A stretch of DNA of 39,608 bases. Origin: an uncultured Bacteroidota bacterium. GTDB lineage: Bacteria; Bacteroidota; Bacteroidia; Chitinophagales; Chitinophagaceae. Shown one piece after another: positions 8,618-17,901 of this stretch; positions within the stretch are counted from its first letter, which is position 1; each line of letters starts with the position of its first letter. Under the pieces are notes generated by a model. The model was not told where the DNA came from. It made no database searches and saw only the letters and a list, made by a program, of their open reading frames with translations. The stretch covers positions 1 through 39,608 of the forward strand of contig CAIOIZ010000082.1 in NCBI GenBank assembly GCA_903858475.1. Direction: 5' to 3'. The position numbers and the translations under genes were made by a program.

Positions 8618-8648
8618 CAAATCTACACCAATGCCAATTCAAATCAAA
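8618..8648 (-). promoter_or_regulatory. Promoter for folA overlapping the thyA stop codon
   Basis: Minus strand: TTTG at 8648-8645, 19-nt spacer, then TAGATTTG at 8625-8618, a full match to the Bacteroidota -33/-7 consensus. The -33 box overlaps the thyA TGA (8644-8646). The expected transcription start near 8611 gives a leader of about 45 nt to the folA TTG start. Confidence 0.65.
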
Positions 8649-9453
8649 TGGCTACTGGTGCTTTTATGGCTGGATGGTATTGATAATCGACCAATTCAAA
8701 ATCTTCGTATTGGAAACCAAAAATATCTTTTACTGCAGGATTGATTTTCATCGTTGGTAAAGGAAACGGACTACGGCTTAATTGCAGATTGGTTTGTTCA
8801 AAGTGATTACTATACAAATGTGTATCTCCCCCTGTCCATACAAATTCACCAGGTTCCATATCGCATACTTGAGCAATCATCATGGTGAGTAATGCATAGG
8901 AGCCAATATTGAATGGCACGCCCAGAAAAACATCGGCACTTCGCTGGTAAAGCTGGCAACTTAATTTTCTCTTTCCATTGGGCTGGGGTTGTGTGTAAAA
9001 TTGAAACAAACAGTGACAGGGCATTAGTTTCATATCTGGCAAATCAGCTACATTCCACGCACTAATGATAAGTCTTCTGCTATCAGGATTGTTTTTTAAT
9101 TGGTGGATCAATTCAACAATCTGGTCTACCGTTTTGCCATTGGCGCCTTCCCACGACCTCCATTGTTTTCCATATACAGGGCCAAGATTGCCATTTTCAT
9201 CGGCCCATTCATTCCAAATGGATACTTTGTTTTCTTTAAGGTAAGCGATATTGGTATCCCCTTTTAAAAACCATAGCAGTTCATAGATAATGCTTTTTAA
9301 GTGTGTTTTTTTGGTGGTTACCATCGGGAAACCCTCACTTAGGTCAAAGCGCATTTGATATCCAAACACACTGCGGGTTCCAGTGCCGGTACGGTCACTT
9401 TTATCGGTGCCTTTATCTAAAATATGTTGTAAAAGCTGTAAATACTGTTGCAT
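8644..9453 (-). CDS. thyA: Thymidylate synthase
   Basis: 269 residues from the ATG at 9453; the upstream TTG (9471) would add six residues not found in the family. Converts dUMP to dTMP using methylene-tetrahydrofolate and yields dihydrofolate, which FolA recycles. The alignment to E. coli ThyA is nearly collinear: [15 protein letters not shown], Arg21 in [34 protein letters not shown], catalytic Cys146 in [42 protein letters not shown] and the C-terminal IKAPVAI. First gene of the minus-strand thyA-folA-methyltransferase-pnt run. TACATTTG (minus, about 9473-9466) is a possible -7 box. Confidence 0.97.
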   Translation of the reverse strand: MQQYLQLLQHILDKGTDKSDRTGTGTRSVFGYQMRFDLSEGFPMVTTKKTHLKSIIYELLWFLKGDTNIAYLKENKVSIWNEWADENGNLGPVYGKQWRSWEGANGKTVDQIVELIHQLKNNPDSRRLIISAWNVADLPDMKLMPCHCLFQFYTQPQPNGKRKLSCQLYQRSADVFLGVPFNIGSYALLTMMIAQVCDMEPGEFVWTGGDTHLYSNHFEQTNLQLSRSPFPLPTMKINPAVKDIFGFQYEDFELVDYQYHPAIKAPVAI

Positions 9454-9600
9454 GATTGCAAAGTAAAGCAAATGTAAAAATCAAGCCCTGAAAAGTTATT
9501 CAGATTTAAGACACGCAAATGCTTAAAAATTCAGCATCGCTCTTAAAAAATTCAGTTATTTTTAATTTCAGTTCGTATTTCTTTCATTAAATATTTTTTT

Positions 9601-11181
9601 ATGCCAATAAGAATGGTGGATGACCCCGGGGGCCAAGATGATTATAATCCACAAAACGACAATGCTGGCAGTGGTGGCGGTGGATTTAATTTCCCTGGTG
9701 GGGGTGGGGGAGGCTTGCTCAATTTTCTGCCACTGATATTTAGTTTATTTGGTCGAGGAGGTAAAGGCTCCATGCTATTAATTGTTGTTATAGCCGCTGG
9801 ATTTTTTCTCCTAAAATCTAAGTCCTGCACGGGATTGACAGATACCATTTCAAAATTTGCAACTGGCGGCAAACTAGATCCTGAACAATTTAAAAAGGCC
9901 AGTGTATATGAAGGGTTGGCTGATGATGGAGACAAAAATCCTTTACCTGAATCTGTGTCCTTATTGCGTTTTGCACCCAGTAGAATGAACCAAGGTAAAC
10001 AAGGGAGTTGTGTGGCTTGGAGCAGTGCCTATGCAGCTCATACTATTTTAGAAGCAAGTAGCAGCGAATCTGATCCCAACCGAACGGCTTTTAGTCCCGC
10101 CTTTCTTTATAATAATATTGGGCTGGATGATTGCCAGGGCTCTTATATTATTCGGGCCATGGAGTTTATGCAAAAGACTGGTTCTGTTAGCATGCAGGAA
10201 TTTCCTTATGATGACAATGATTGTAGTCGTCAACCCAACCAGTCTGTAACAGCTGATGCAGCCGCTCATCGCATTCATGGCTTTACCAGATTAACCAATG
10301 ATGACGGGGTTACTGCTTTAAATTTCCGAGCCATTAAAGAACATTTGGCCAAGGATGCACCCGTGGTGATTGGTATGATGGTGGGGGGTAGTTTTATGCA
10401 GGATATGATGGGTCAAAAAGTATGGCATCCTGAAAATAGCGATTATTCACAAATGGGTTTTGGTGGTCATGCTATGTGTGTGATTGGATACGATGATAGA
10501 ATAGAAGGAGGAGCTTTTCAGATTATGAATAGTTGGGGTACTGAATGGGGCATCAATGGAACTGCGTTTATTCGTTACAGTGATTTCAGGCGTTTTGTTA
10601 AGGAGGCGTATGGTCTAGATCCTTTGGCTAAACAGGGCAATGCGCTGCGTATTGATTTCGAATGCAATATTGGTTTAGTAAATACTGAAACAAAAGAGTA
10701 CATCCCTATCAAAACGAATGGAGGCAATCTTTTCACTACCATCAATCCAATTGAAAAGGGCACTCGGTTTAAATTAGAAGTAAAAAATGCACGCCCTTGT
10801 TATGTGTATATTTTTGGAGAGGAGAAAGATCAGTCCAGTTATGTGTTGTTTCCCTATAAGCCAATTCATTCCCCCTATTTCGGCATTACCGGATATCGCT
10901 TGTTTCCTCGAAAGGAATCATTGATGGCTGATAGCATTGGCAACAAAGATCAAATGGCCGTTATGGTTAGCAAAACGCCGTTAGATTATGCTGCTTTAAA
11001 TACAGCTATTAATAAAAGTAATGGCAGTACCTATTTAGCAAAAATCATGGATGCCATTGGGCAAAATGCCATTAGCCGTGTAAAATATAACACTACTGCA
11101 ACAGGCAATATTTATTTTAAAGCCAATGCTAGTGAAGAAAAAAACATTGTTGCCTGTGTGGTAGAATTGAATAAATTTTAA
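9601..11181 (+). CDS. Membrane-anchored C1 (papain-like) peptidase with DUF4384-like C-terminal domain
   Basis: 526 residues. The N-terminus is unusual: an acidic then very Gly-rich segment (residues about 22-40), then a membrane helix at about 57-72 (SMLLIVVIAAGFFLL). The papain domain runs from about 115 to 345 with Gln131 and Cys137 in NQGKQGSCVAWSSAY, His290 in GGHAMCVIGYDD and Asn310 in MNSWGTEWG. Residues about 375-500 (FKLEVKNARPCYVYIFGEEKD, later VLFPY) resemble DUF4384, a domain often attached to such enzymes. The protease is thus probably displayed on the inner or outer membrane. It starts a plus-strand run with the thioredoxin-like gene 50 nt later. It is a different C1 subtype from the one at 269-1423. 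Substrate unknown. Confidence 0.85.
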   Translation: MPIRMVDDPGGQDDYNPQNDNAGSGGGGFNFPGGGGGGLLNFLPLIFSLFGRGGKGSMLLIVVIAAGFFLLKSKSCTGLTDTISKFATGGKLDPEQFKKASVYEGLADDGDKNPLPESVSLLRFAPSRMNQGKQGSCVAWSSAYAAHTILEASSSESDPNRTAFSPAFLYNNIGLDDCQGSYIIRAMEFMQKTGSVSMQEFPYDDNDCSRQPNQSVTADAAAHRIHGFTRLTNDDGVTALNFRAIKEHLAKDAPVVIGMMVGGSFMQDMMGQKVWHPENSDYSQMGFGGHAMCVIGYDDRIEGGAFQIMNSWGTEWGINGTAFIRYSDFRRFVKEAYGLDPLAKQGNALRIDFECNIGLVNTETKEYIPIKTNGGNLFTTINPIEKGTRFKLEVKNARPCYVYIFGEEKDQSSYVLFPYKPIHSPYFGITGYRLFPRKESLMADSIGNKDQMAVMVSKTPLDYAALNTAINKSNGSTYLAKIMDAIGQNAISRVKYNTTATGNIYFKANASEEKNIVACVVELNKF

Positions 11182-11231
11182 CCCAACTTCGTATTAAACA
11201 AAAGAATGCTTGTTGAAAAAAAATAAAACAG

Positions 11232-11729
11232 ATGAAATTTTATCAATCAATTTTCTTACTCCTAGTTGCGATGGTCATTGCTCCCTCATTGTATTCACAG
11301 GAAACCAATCTTTATCATCCTTCGGAGAATGCTGATTCGGCCATTGCAGTAGCTTTGAAAGAAGCAAAAGCGGCTAATAAATTTGTATTACTGAAAGGGG
11401 GAGGTAACTGGTGTAGCTGGTGTATTAAATTTGAAAAATTTTGCAAGGAGGATAAATCAATTGATTCTTTAATTGAAAAGAATTTTGTTACCTATCATCT
11501 TAATTGGAGTAAGGAAAATGAAAACAAAGCCATCTTTAAAAAATATGGGTATGCGCAACGATTTGGTTTTCCTGTTTTTATAATTTTAGATAGCAATGGC
11601 AATCGCATTCATACTCAGAACAGTGAATATTTGGAAGATGGAAAAGGGTCGTATACAAGAATAAAAGTCATCATGTTTTTTGAAATGTGGAGCCCTTGGG
11701 GATTGAATCCCAAAATGTATGGCGATTGA
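11232..11729 (+). CDS. Exported thioredoxin-like protein with WCSWC site
   Basis: 165 residues with a signal peptide (about 1-22, ending in LYSQ). The fold resembles the thioredoxin_7/DUF255-type group: VLLKGGGNWCSWCIKFEKF gives a CxxC redox pair, and FPVFIILDSNGN is the cis-Pro strand of thioredoxins. Position in the periplasm suggests disulfide reduction or exchange on exported proteins. It lies 50 nt after the membrane C1 peptidase, whose thiol active site and other cysteines could be a client; that link is inference from position only. The C-terminus (EMWSPWGLNPKMYGD) is not part of a standard thioredoxin. Confidence 0.75.
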   Translation: MKFYQSIFLLLVAMVIAPSLYSQETNLYHPSENADSAIAVALKEAKAANKFVLLKGGGNWCSWCIKFEKFCKEDKSIDSLIEKNFVTYHLNWSKENENKAIFKKYGYAQRFGFPVFIILDSNGNRIHTQNSEYLEDGKGSYTRIKVIMFFEMWSPWGLNPKMYGD

Positions 11730-11756
11730 TCGCTTTTTATTATTAAAAAACTAAGC

Positions 11757-12242
11757 ATGACTGCGTCAGATAAATTTTTGAAACTGATTAATAGCCCGAT
11801 AAAATTTCGGTTTTTCTTGTTGAGCAAATTGCCCAGTGCTTTTTTTTGTGGAGTACGGGTTCGTTTTGCTTCAGCAGAAAAAGCAATAGTTACAGTGCCC
11901 TATAAATGGCTTAGTCAAAACCCTTTTCGGAGTACTTATTTTGCCTGCCTTTCTATGGCTGCAGAAATGAGTACAGGTGTGTTGGCCATGACGCATGTAT
12001 ATAAGCGGCAACCAGCCATTAGTATGTTGGTGCAAAAAATAGAGGCTGATTTTGTAAAAAAAGCGGTGGGTACTACCTGGTTTGAATGTGATGCCGGTGC
12101 AGCCATCAAAGCGGTTATTCAAGATGCCATTGATAGCGGGGAGGCTAGGTCCATCACGGTGGCCTCTATTGGTAAAAATAAGGAGGGCGAAAAAATTGCC
12201 AATTTTTATATTACCTGGAGTTTCAAAGCAAAATCTATCTAA
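11757..12242 (+). CDS. DUF4442 hot-dog-fold protein, thioesterase-like
   Basis: 161 residues, no signal peptide or membrane helix. The order LPSAFFCGVRVRFASAEKAIVTVPYKWLSQNPFRSTYFACLSMAAEMSTGVLAMTHV follows the DUF4442 family, which shares the hot-dog fold with acyl-CoA thioesterases (YiiD C-terminal type); SMAAEMSTG corresponds to the central helix that usually lines the active site. The later VKKAVGTTWFECDAG and IANFYITWSFK form remaining strands. A role in acyl-thioester hydrolysis is suggested by fold only. It is third in a co-directional trio, 27 nt after the thioredoxin-like gene. No clear terminator follows before the maeB leader. Confidence 0.7.
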   Translation: MTASDKFLKLINSPIKFRFFLLSKLPSAFFCGVRVRFASAEKAIVTVPYKWLSQNPFRSTYFACLSMAAEMSTGVLAMTHVYKRQPAISMLVQKIEADFVKKAVGTTWFECDAGAAIKAVIQDAIDSGEARSITVASIGKNKEGEKIANFYITWSFKAKSI

Positions 12243-12301
12243 TAAAACCGCTCTCCTCATTATTCACTAAATTGCAGTCCCAAGTTCAAGATTGCTTTTT
12301 G

Positions 12302-12397
12302 ATCTGATGCTAATCAGATAACTCAACGATGCTATTAATTTCTGCTACTGTAGAAATCAAATTGAACTTCGATTAATTAACTATTAACGCTAATAGT
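12302..12397 (+). promoter_or_regulatory. maeB leader with three small hairpins
   Basis: The 159-nt gap before maeB contains three perfect or near-perfect short hairpins, each with a 4-nt loop: 12302-12319 (7-bp stem, loop GCTA), 12338-12357 (8-bp stem with one G-T, loop TACT) and 12380-12397 (7-bp stem ACTATTA/TAATAGT, loop ACGC). The last ends 4 nt before the ATG and would cover the ribosome landing region. No T-run follows any of them, so they are not ordinary terminators. A regulatory role is inference. Confidence 0.4.
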
Positions 12398-12401
12398 AAA
12401 A

Positions 12402-14753
12402 ATGAATAAAGATTTACAGAAACAACAAGCTTTGGAATATCATTCCAAAGGAAGGCCCGGTAAAATTGAAGTAGTACCAACCAAAGAAGCCAAAACTCAA
12501 AGAGATTTATCCTTAGCATACTCACCTGGTGTAGCAGTGCCTTGTCTTGAGATTAGAGACAATCCAGATGATGTTTATAAATATACTGCCAAAGGTAATT
12601 TGGTGGGTGTAATAAGTAATGGAACGGCTGTATTAGGATTAGGTAATATTGGTCCTGAAGCAGGTAAGCCAGTGATGGAAGGAAAGGGCGTATTGTTTAA
12701 GATATTTGCTGATATCGATGTGTTTGATATTGAAATCAATGAAACAGATCCAGAAAAATTCGTGCAAATAGTGCAGGCTTTAGAACCCACCTTTGGAGGT
12801 ATCAATCTGGAAGACATTAAGGCACCTGAATGTTTTTACATCGAGAAGGAATTAAAAAAACGTTGTAAGATTCCTATCATGCATGATGATCAGCACGGTA
12901 CGGCTATTATTTCTTCTGCAGCTTTATTGAATGCATTGGAATTACAGAAAAAGAAAATTGAAAAAGTAAGGTTTGTTGTGAATGGAGCAGGTGCTGCTGC
13001 CATGGCCTGTATGAAATTATATGAAGCCTTGGGGGCAAAGCACAGCAATTTTATGGTATTCGATCGCAAAGGAATTATTTATGAGGGAAGGGGTGATTTG
13101 GATGAACAGAAATTAGGATTTGCTGCTGCTGCTAAATACAAAGAGTACGATTTAGCACGTGCCATGAAGGATGCAGATGTGTTCATTGGGTTAAGCTCAG
13201 GAAATTGTATTAGTCAAGAGATGGTTAAAAGCATGGCTAAGAATCCCATTGTATTTGCCATGGCCAATCCCGATCCTGAAATCAGTTATGAATTAGCAGT
13301 AGCGGCAAGAAAAGATGTTATCATGGCTACTGGCAGAAGTGATTATCCAAATCAGGTAAACAATGTATTGGGCTTCCCCTATATTTTTAGAGGTGCTTTA
13401 GACGTTCGTGCCACTACCATTAATGAGGCCATGAAACTGGCGGCGGTAAAGGCTTTGGCTGAAATGACAAAAGCCCCCGTTCCCGATATGGTGAACCTAG
13501 CGTACAATGAAAAAACTATTTCATTTGGTCCTGATTATATTATTCCAAAGCCAGTAGATCCCAGGTTATTATCTACAGTAGCACCTGCTGTGGCCAAGGC
13601 TGCAATGGAATCGGGGGTGGCAAAAAACCCTATTCAAGATTGGGATGCCTATGTATTGGAATTGAATCAGCGCCTTGGCTTGGATAATCAACTCAGTCGT
13701 GTTATCAGCAATAAAGCAAGAAAAGATCCTAAGCGGGTGGTATTTGCCGACGCAGAAAATATTAAGATTTTAAAAGTTGCTCAGTTAGTACATGATGAAG
13801 GAGTAGGCTATCCAATTTTACTTGGCGATGAAGGTCGAATTAATAAAATGGCAGAGGAAAATAATATTGATATTGAAGGAATGCCGATAATCAATCCAAA
13901 GGATGATAAAAACGAAGCATTGCGTAAATTATATGGCGATTTGTTTTTTGAAAAAAGACAACGTCGTGGTGTCAATAAATATGAAGCTTATAAAGCAATG
14001 AAAGATCGCAATCACTTTGGTTGCATGTTGGTAGAAACGGGGGAAGCGGATTGTATGATTAGCGGCTTGAGTAGAAATTACCCCGATACCATTCGGCCAG
14101 CAATTCAGATTATTGGTACAGAAGATGGCGTAAACAAGATTGCAGGTATGTACATCATGTTTACCAAGCGCGGCCCACTCTTCTTGGCTGATACAACGGT
14201 TAATTTTAATCCAACTGCTGAAGAACTCGCTGAAATTACTTTGTTGGTAGCAAAAGAGGTAAGGCAATTTAATATCAAACCCCGTATTGCCATGTTGTCG
14301 TATAGTAATTTTGGCAGTAGTGATGGTAGAGAAGCCAATTTAGTTAGAACAGCTCGCGGTATTGTTAAACAAAAAGAACCAGATTTAATATGTGATGGCG
14401 AAGTGCAGGGTATTTTGGCCTTTAATAAAGAAATTTTAAAGGAAAACTATCCATTTACTGAATTGGTTAATGGAGAAGTTAATACACTTATTTTCCCCAA
14501 TTTAGCAGCTGGCAATATTGCTTATAATTTATTACAGGAAGTGGGTGGCGCCGATTCTATTGGCCCTATTTTATTGGGCTTGAAAAAACCTGTCCATGTT
14601 TTACAATTGGGTAGCAGTATTCGTTCTATTTTTAACATGGTACTTGTTGCAGTAGTGGATGCACAAATGAAAAGTGTAACCAATACCCAAGAGGCGGTGA
14701 AAAAATCGAAATGGTGGAAACGCCCTCGTAAAACAGGCCATGAAGTACAATAA
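12402..14753 (+). CDS. maeB: NADP-dependent malic enzyme fused to phosphotransacetylase-like domain (MaeB type)
   Basis: 783 residues, typical of the long MaeB form. Oxidatively decarboxylates malate to pyruvate with NADP+, supplying NADPH. N-terminal malic domain: [14 protein letters not shown] with the catalytic Tyr, the region around [20 protein letters not shown], and the metal-binding block [10 protein letters not shown]; the NAD(P) domain has [21 protein letters not shown]. From about residue 440 to 770 a phosphotransacetylase-like domain follows ([18 protein letters not shown], later [22 protein letters not shown]); in other MaeB proteins this part is regulatory and binds acetyl-CoA, known for the family and not visible here. 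Single-gene unit with a structured leader; a hairpin follows the stop. It complements the pnt genes as an NADPH source. Confidence 0.95.
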   Translation: MNKDLQKQQALEYHSKGRPGKIEVVPTKEAKTQRDLSLAYSPGVAVPCLEIRDNPDDVYKYTAKGNLVGVISNGTAVLGLGNIGPEAGKPVMEGKGVLFKIFADIDVFDIEINETDPEKFVQIVQALEPTFGGINLEDIKAPECFYIEKELKKRCKIPIMHDDQHGTAIISSAALLNALELQKKKIEKVRFVVNGAGAAAMACMKLYEALGAKHSNFMVFDRKGIIYEGRGDLDEQKLGFAAAAKYKEYDLARAMKDADVFIGLSSGNCISQEMVKSMAKNPIVFAMANPDPEISYELAVAARKDVIMATGRSDYPNQVNNVLGFPYIFRGALDVRATTINEAMKLAAVKALAEMTKAPVPDMVNLAYNEKTISFGPDYIIPKPVDPRLLSTVAPAVAKAAMESGVAKNPIQDWDAYVLELNQRLGLDNQLSRVISNKARKDPKRVVFADAENIKILKVAQLVHDEGVGYPILLGDEGRINKMAEENNIDIEGMPIINPKDDKNEALRKLYGDLFFEKRQRRGVNKYEAYKAMKDRNHFGCMLVETGEADCMISGLSRNYPDTIRPAIQIIGTEDGVNKIAGMYIMFTKRGPLFLADTTVNFNPTAEELAEITLLVAKEVRQFNIKPRIAMLSYSNFGSSDGREANLVRTARGIVKQKEPDLICDGEVQGILAFNKEILKENYPFTELVNGEVNTLIFPNLAAGNIAYNLLQEVGGADSIGPILLGLKKPVHVLQLGSSIRSIFNMVLVAVVDAQMKSVTNTQEAVKKSKWWKRPRKTGHEVQ

Positions 14754-14783
14754 ATCTTGATTAGCAAGGAGGCTTTTTCAATA

Positions 14784-14806
14784 ACAGGGCAGCATTGCTG
14801 CCCTGT
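14784..14806 (+). terminator. Hairpin after maeB, probable terminator
   Basis: A perfect 10-bp GC-rich stem ACAGGGCAGC/GCTGCCCTGT (14784-14793 with 14797-14806) with a 3-nt loop, 31 nt past the maeB stop. The following ATTATTGTTACT is T-containing but not a clean U-run, so efficiency is uncertain. Confidence 0.6.
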
Positions 14807-14887
14807 ATTATTGTTACTATAGCAAGCAGAATTTTATATATTCTCATAAATTCTTATTTCCGATTTATTTGAGAATTGTATTTGAAT

Positions 14888-14895
14888 TAGATTTG
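14888..14895 (+). promoter_or_regulatory. Candidate promoter for mlaE-mlaF
   Basis: TAGATTTG matches the -7 consensus TAnnTTTG. A TTTG occurs 16 nt upstream (14868-14871), slightly closer than the usual 17-23 nt. The ATG is about 55 nt downstream. Confidence 0.45.
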
Positions 14896-14949
14896 CCTTA
14901 AATTAATGACAAATCCTGCCATTTTTAGGGGAGGCTATTATTTCACCGT

Positions 14950-15687
14950 ATGAATTTATTTAATCATTTTGGTCGTTATCTGCTCATGATAAAAGGCATG
15001 TTTTCGAAACCTGAAAACATGCGGATGTATTGGAAAGAATTCATGCATCAATGCTCCGAGATTGGGGTAGGTTCATTGGGTATTGTAGCCATCATTTCTG
15101 TATTTATGGGGGCGGTAAGTGCCGTACAAACAGCGTATCAATTGGTGAGTCCATTAATTAGTAAGAGTACCATTGCTCAAATTGTAAGAGATACCGTTAT
15201 ACTAGAATTTGCACCCACCTTGGTATGTATTGTTTTAGCTGGGGTAGTAGGCAGTAAGATTGCGAGTGAACTGGGCAATATGCGTGTAAGTGAGCAGATA
15301 GATGCATTGGAAATTATGGGTATTAATACCAAGGCTTATCTTATTATGCCTAAAATTTTGGCCGCGCTTGTTACTATACCTATGCTGGTTGTGTTGGCGA
15401 TGGCCTTGGGTATTTATGGCGGTCGATTGGCAGGTGCAGCTAGTAATATACTTAGTACCCAAACCTATGATCGAGGATTAATGGAAAATTTTATGCCCTA
15501 TAATGTCACATTCGCATTGGCAAAGGCATATACGTTTGCAGTAATCATTAGTAGTATACCTGCTTATTATGGTTATTACGTAAAAGGCGGCGCATTAGAA
15601 ATTGGCAGAAGTAGTACCACTTCCGTAGTGGTGAGCTGTATTATGATATTATTTGCTGATTATATTTTGGCAGCACTGCTTCTATAA
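14950..15687 (+). CDS. mlaE: MlaE-family lipid ABC transporter permease
   Basis: 245 residues with five or so hydrophobic segments. The MlaE/Ttg2B signature is clear: GSLGIVAIISVFMGAVSAVQTAYQ, VILEFAPTLVCIVLAGVVGSKIASELGNMRVSEQIDALEIMGI (the EQIDAL coupling segment) and YLIMPKILAALVTIPMLVV. In well-studied systems MlaE with ATPase MlaF and an MCE protein moves phospholipids between the membranes of diderm bacteria. The ATPase gene follows 41 nt downstream; no MCE-domain gene is next to them here, so that partner may be encoded elsewhere. Confidence 0.92.
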   Translation: MNLFNHFGRYLLMIKGMFSKPENMRMYWKEFMHQCSEIGVGSLGIVAIISVFMGAVSAVQTAYQLVSPLISKSTIAQIVRDTVILEFAPTLVCIVLAGVVGSKIASELGNMRVSEQIDALEIMGINTKAYLIMPKILAALVTIPMLVVLAMALGIYGGRLAGAASNILSTQTYDRGLMENFMPYNVTFALAKAYTFAVIISSIPAYYGYYVKGGALEIGRSSTTSVVVSCIMILFADYILAALLL

Positions 15688-15728
15688 GTAGCGCTATTAT
15701 TAATTGAATACCGTATTATTTTTATTAT

Positions 15729-16538
15729 ATGATTGAGTTTACAAACATAAAAAAAGCCTTTGATGGAAAAGTGGTGTTGGACGACGTAGGCCATGTTATG
15801 CAGACTGGTAAATGCAATCTTATCATTGGTACCAGCGGTAGTGGTAAAACAGTTTTGCAGAAATGCTTGGTTGGTTTAATGGAGCCGGATGATGGACAAA
15901 TTTTATATGATGGTAAAAGTTTTACCAGCATGGATGTAGCTGAACGAAAATCGCTGCGTCAACAAATAGGCATGTTGTTTCAGGGATCTGCGCTTTTCGA
16001 CAGTATGACGGTTGAACAAAATGTTATGTTTCCATTGGATATGTTTTCTTCAATGAATCATGCTGACAAAGTAAAAAGGGTAAACGAAGTTTTAGATAGA
16101 GTCAATCTCATAGATGCCCATAAAAAATTTCCAGCAGAAATTAGTGGAGGTATGAAAAAAAGAGTGGGTATTGCACGTGCCATTGTGTTGAATCCCCAAT
16201 ATCTTTTTTGTGATGAGCCCAATTCGGGACTAGACCCTCAAACGAGTATGGTTATCGACAAGCTCATTCATGAAATTACTCGTGAATTCAATATAACCAC
16301 GGTGATTAATACCCATGATATGAATAGTGTGATGGAAATTGGCGAAAATATTATTTATCTATACCAGGGCAAAAAAGAATGGTCGGGCGATAAAACAGAA
16401 ATCATATTCAGTAAAAACGAGTTGCTCAACAATTTCATTTTTGCATCCGAATTTTTGCATGACGCAAAAGATATGCGGATGTTAGAAGCCAAAGGCAAAA
16501 TTTCCAATGACCGAAATATGGATGACCTGTTAAAATAA
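15729..16538 (+). CDS. mlaF: MlaF-type ABC transporter ATPase
   Basis: 269 residues. Walker A GTSGSGKT at 34-41, Q-loop in GMLFQGSALFDSMTV (81-95), signature ISGGMKKRVGIARA (138-151), Walker B YLFCDEP (158-164) followed by NSGLDP, and the H-loop His in NTHDMNSV. The Gln-loop context LFQGSALFDS and signature ISGGM are typical of MlaF and related MCE-system ATPases. It powers the MlaE permease encoded just upstream. The C-terminal tail (about 225-269) extends past the core. The pair ends at a shared bidirectional terminator. Confidence 0.92.
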   Translation: MIEFTNIKKAFDGKVVLDDVGHVMQTGKCNLIIGTSGSGKTVLQKCLVGLMEPDDGQILYDGKSFTSMDVAERKSLRQQIGMLFQGSALFDSMTVEQNVMFPLDMFSSMNHADKVKRVNEVLDRVNLIDAHKKFPAEISGGMKKRVGIARAIVLNPQYLFCDEPNSGLDPQTSMVIDKLIHEITREFNITTVINTHDMNSVMEIGENIIYLYQGKKEWSGDKTEIIFSKNELLNNFIFASEFLHDAKDMRMLEAKGKISNDRNMDDLLK

Positions 16539-16540
16539 TA

Positions 16541-16567
16541 AAAGAGTGCTGGTATTATGCACTCTTT
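16541..16567. terminator. Bidirectional terminator between mlaF and homoserine dehydrogenase genes
   Basis: Stem AAAGAGTGC / GCACTCTTT (16541-16549 with 16559-16567), 9-nt loop. Plus side is followed by AGTTTTTC; minus side by TTATTATTTT. It lies just past the mlaF stop and 33 nt past the hom stop. Confidence 0.8.
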
Positions 16568-16599
16568 AGTTTTTCATCCCTCTTTTAGCGAAAATATAT

Positions 16600-17856
16600 T
16601 TATACTACGCCAGCCAGTTCAAGGCTGCGCTGACTTACTTTTCGATAGTCGATATTTTCAATAATTGCTGCTGGGTATAAAATCAAGGATACGCCTTCTT
16701 GCTTCCACCAATCTTTCGAAAATAAATTGCCAGCATGCACAATACCGGTTAGCCAACTGTGTTTAAATTCATTGTGCCATTCTTCAATCCATTCAAAATT
16801 ATCCTTGTTGATTTTGTCAATGTGGTCTACGCTTACAAATACTTTCAAATAATAATCTTGTGTTAGTAGCGTATCAGTTTGGTGATAAATTTTCTTGTAT
16901 TCGTATTTATACTGATAGCGAATAGCAGAAACATCACTCAGTACAGCGGATGCAGTGGGGAATGCGCCGGCGCCTTTTCCTTTGAAAAAATGCTTGTCGG
17001 CAAATGTACTCTCAGTAGTTACCGCATTGAATTCGTTTTCTACATTGTACAGGTCGTCTTTTGGGGTTACAAACTGAGGCAGCACAAAGGCTGCGAGTTT
17101 TCCATTACTGAGTTTTTGTGCATTGGCTACTAGCTTGATAGAATAGTTTTTTTCTTTGGCCACTACTGCATCTTGCAAGGAAATATTTTCAATTCCGTTA
17201 AAAATAAAAGTTGCTGGTTTTGCAATCGTCCCGAAAGAATGTGCCAGTAGGATACTTAATTTATTAGCAGCATCATATCCGCCAATGTCCAATTTTGGAT
17301 TGCTTTCTGCAAAGCCCGATTGCTGTGCTAGCAATAAGGCTTCTTTGAATTCGAGTTTGTCTTGGAAGATTTTGCTGAGGATAAAATTGGTGCTACCATT
17401 GATGATGCCACGAAATGATTGAAGTAAGTCGTTGTCGTAATATTCTTCTAGGTTACGAATGATAGGCATGCTAGCGCAGCAAGCTGCTTCATACAAAAAG
17501 GGGGTTCCGTATTCTTTTTGTAATGCGAGTAATTCTTCAAAATGTTCAGCAATCATTTTTTTATTCGCACTTACTACTGCTTTCTTATTTTGCAAAGCTG
17601 TCTTTACAATTTCAAATGCTGCATCTGCATCGTCAATTAATTCTACAATAACATTGATTTCCTCGTTAAAAAGCAGGTCGTTTCTATCGCTGGTAAAATA
17701 GTTGGCATCGATGGCTCTTTTTTTATCGACATTTTTTATGCATATTTTACGAATGGTTGATTGTAGGGTTGGTGTACTGTGCAACACGTCGTACAATCCT
17801 TTTCCTACCACCCCAAAGCCAAAGAGGCCTATTGTAAGTTTATTTTCAGTTGACAT
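16600..17856 (-). CDS. hom: Homoserine dehydrogenase
   Basis: 418 residues. Reduces aspartate semialdehyde to homoserine, precursor of methionine and threonine. The N-terminal Rossmann motif GFGVVGKG (13-20) and VELIDDADAAFEIVKTAL are seen, then the family block ANKKMIAEHFEEL, LYEAACCASMPIIRNL, RGIINGSTNFILSKI and the region AESNPKLDIGGYDAANKLSILLAHSFG, matching the homoserine dehydrogenase catalytic domain (Lys and Asp in DIGGYDAANK). It is mono-functional: no aspartokinase domain. It follows the trans-sulfuration gene by 45 nt and is therefore probably under the same SAM riboswitch. Confidence 0.95.
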   Translation of the reverse strand: MSTENKLTIGLFGFGVVGKGLYDVLHSTPTLQSTIRKICIKNVDKKRAIDANYFTSDRNDLLFNEEINVIVELIDDADAAFEIVKTALQNKKAVVSANKKMIAEHFEELLALQKEYGTPFLYEAACCASMPIIRNLEEYYDNDLLQSFRGIINGSTNFILSKIFQDKLEFKEALLLAQQSGFAESNPKLDIGGYDAANKLSILLAHSFGTIAKPATFIFNGIENISLQDAVVAKEKNYSIKLVANAQKLSNGKLAAFVLPQFVTPKDDLYNVENEFNAVTTESTFADKHFFKGKGAGAFPTASAVLSDVSAIRYQYKYEYKKIYHQTDTLLTQDYYLKVFVSVDHIDKINKDNFEWIEEWHNEFKHSWLTGIVHAGNLFSKDWWKQEGVSLILYPAAIIENIDYRKVSQRSLELAGVV

Positions 17857-17901
17857 ATCATTTTATTTTTACCTCAATAATGAATTGAAATTATTTACAG
17901 C

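Noticed and set aside
9454-9471. Extended thyA start (TTG at 9471)
   Set aside because: Adds six residues absent from the ThyA family; the ATG at 9453 aligns exactly with known N-termini.
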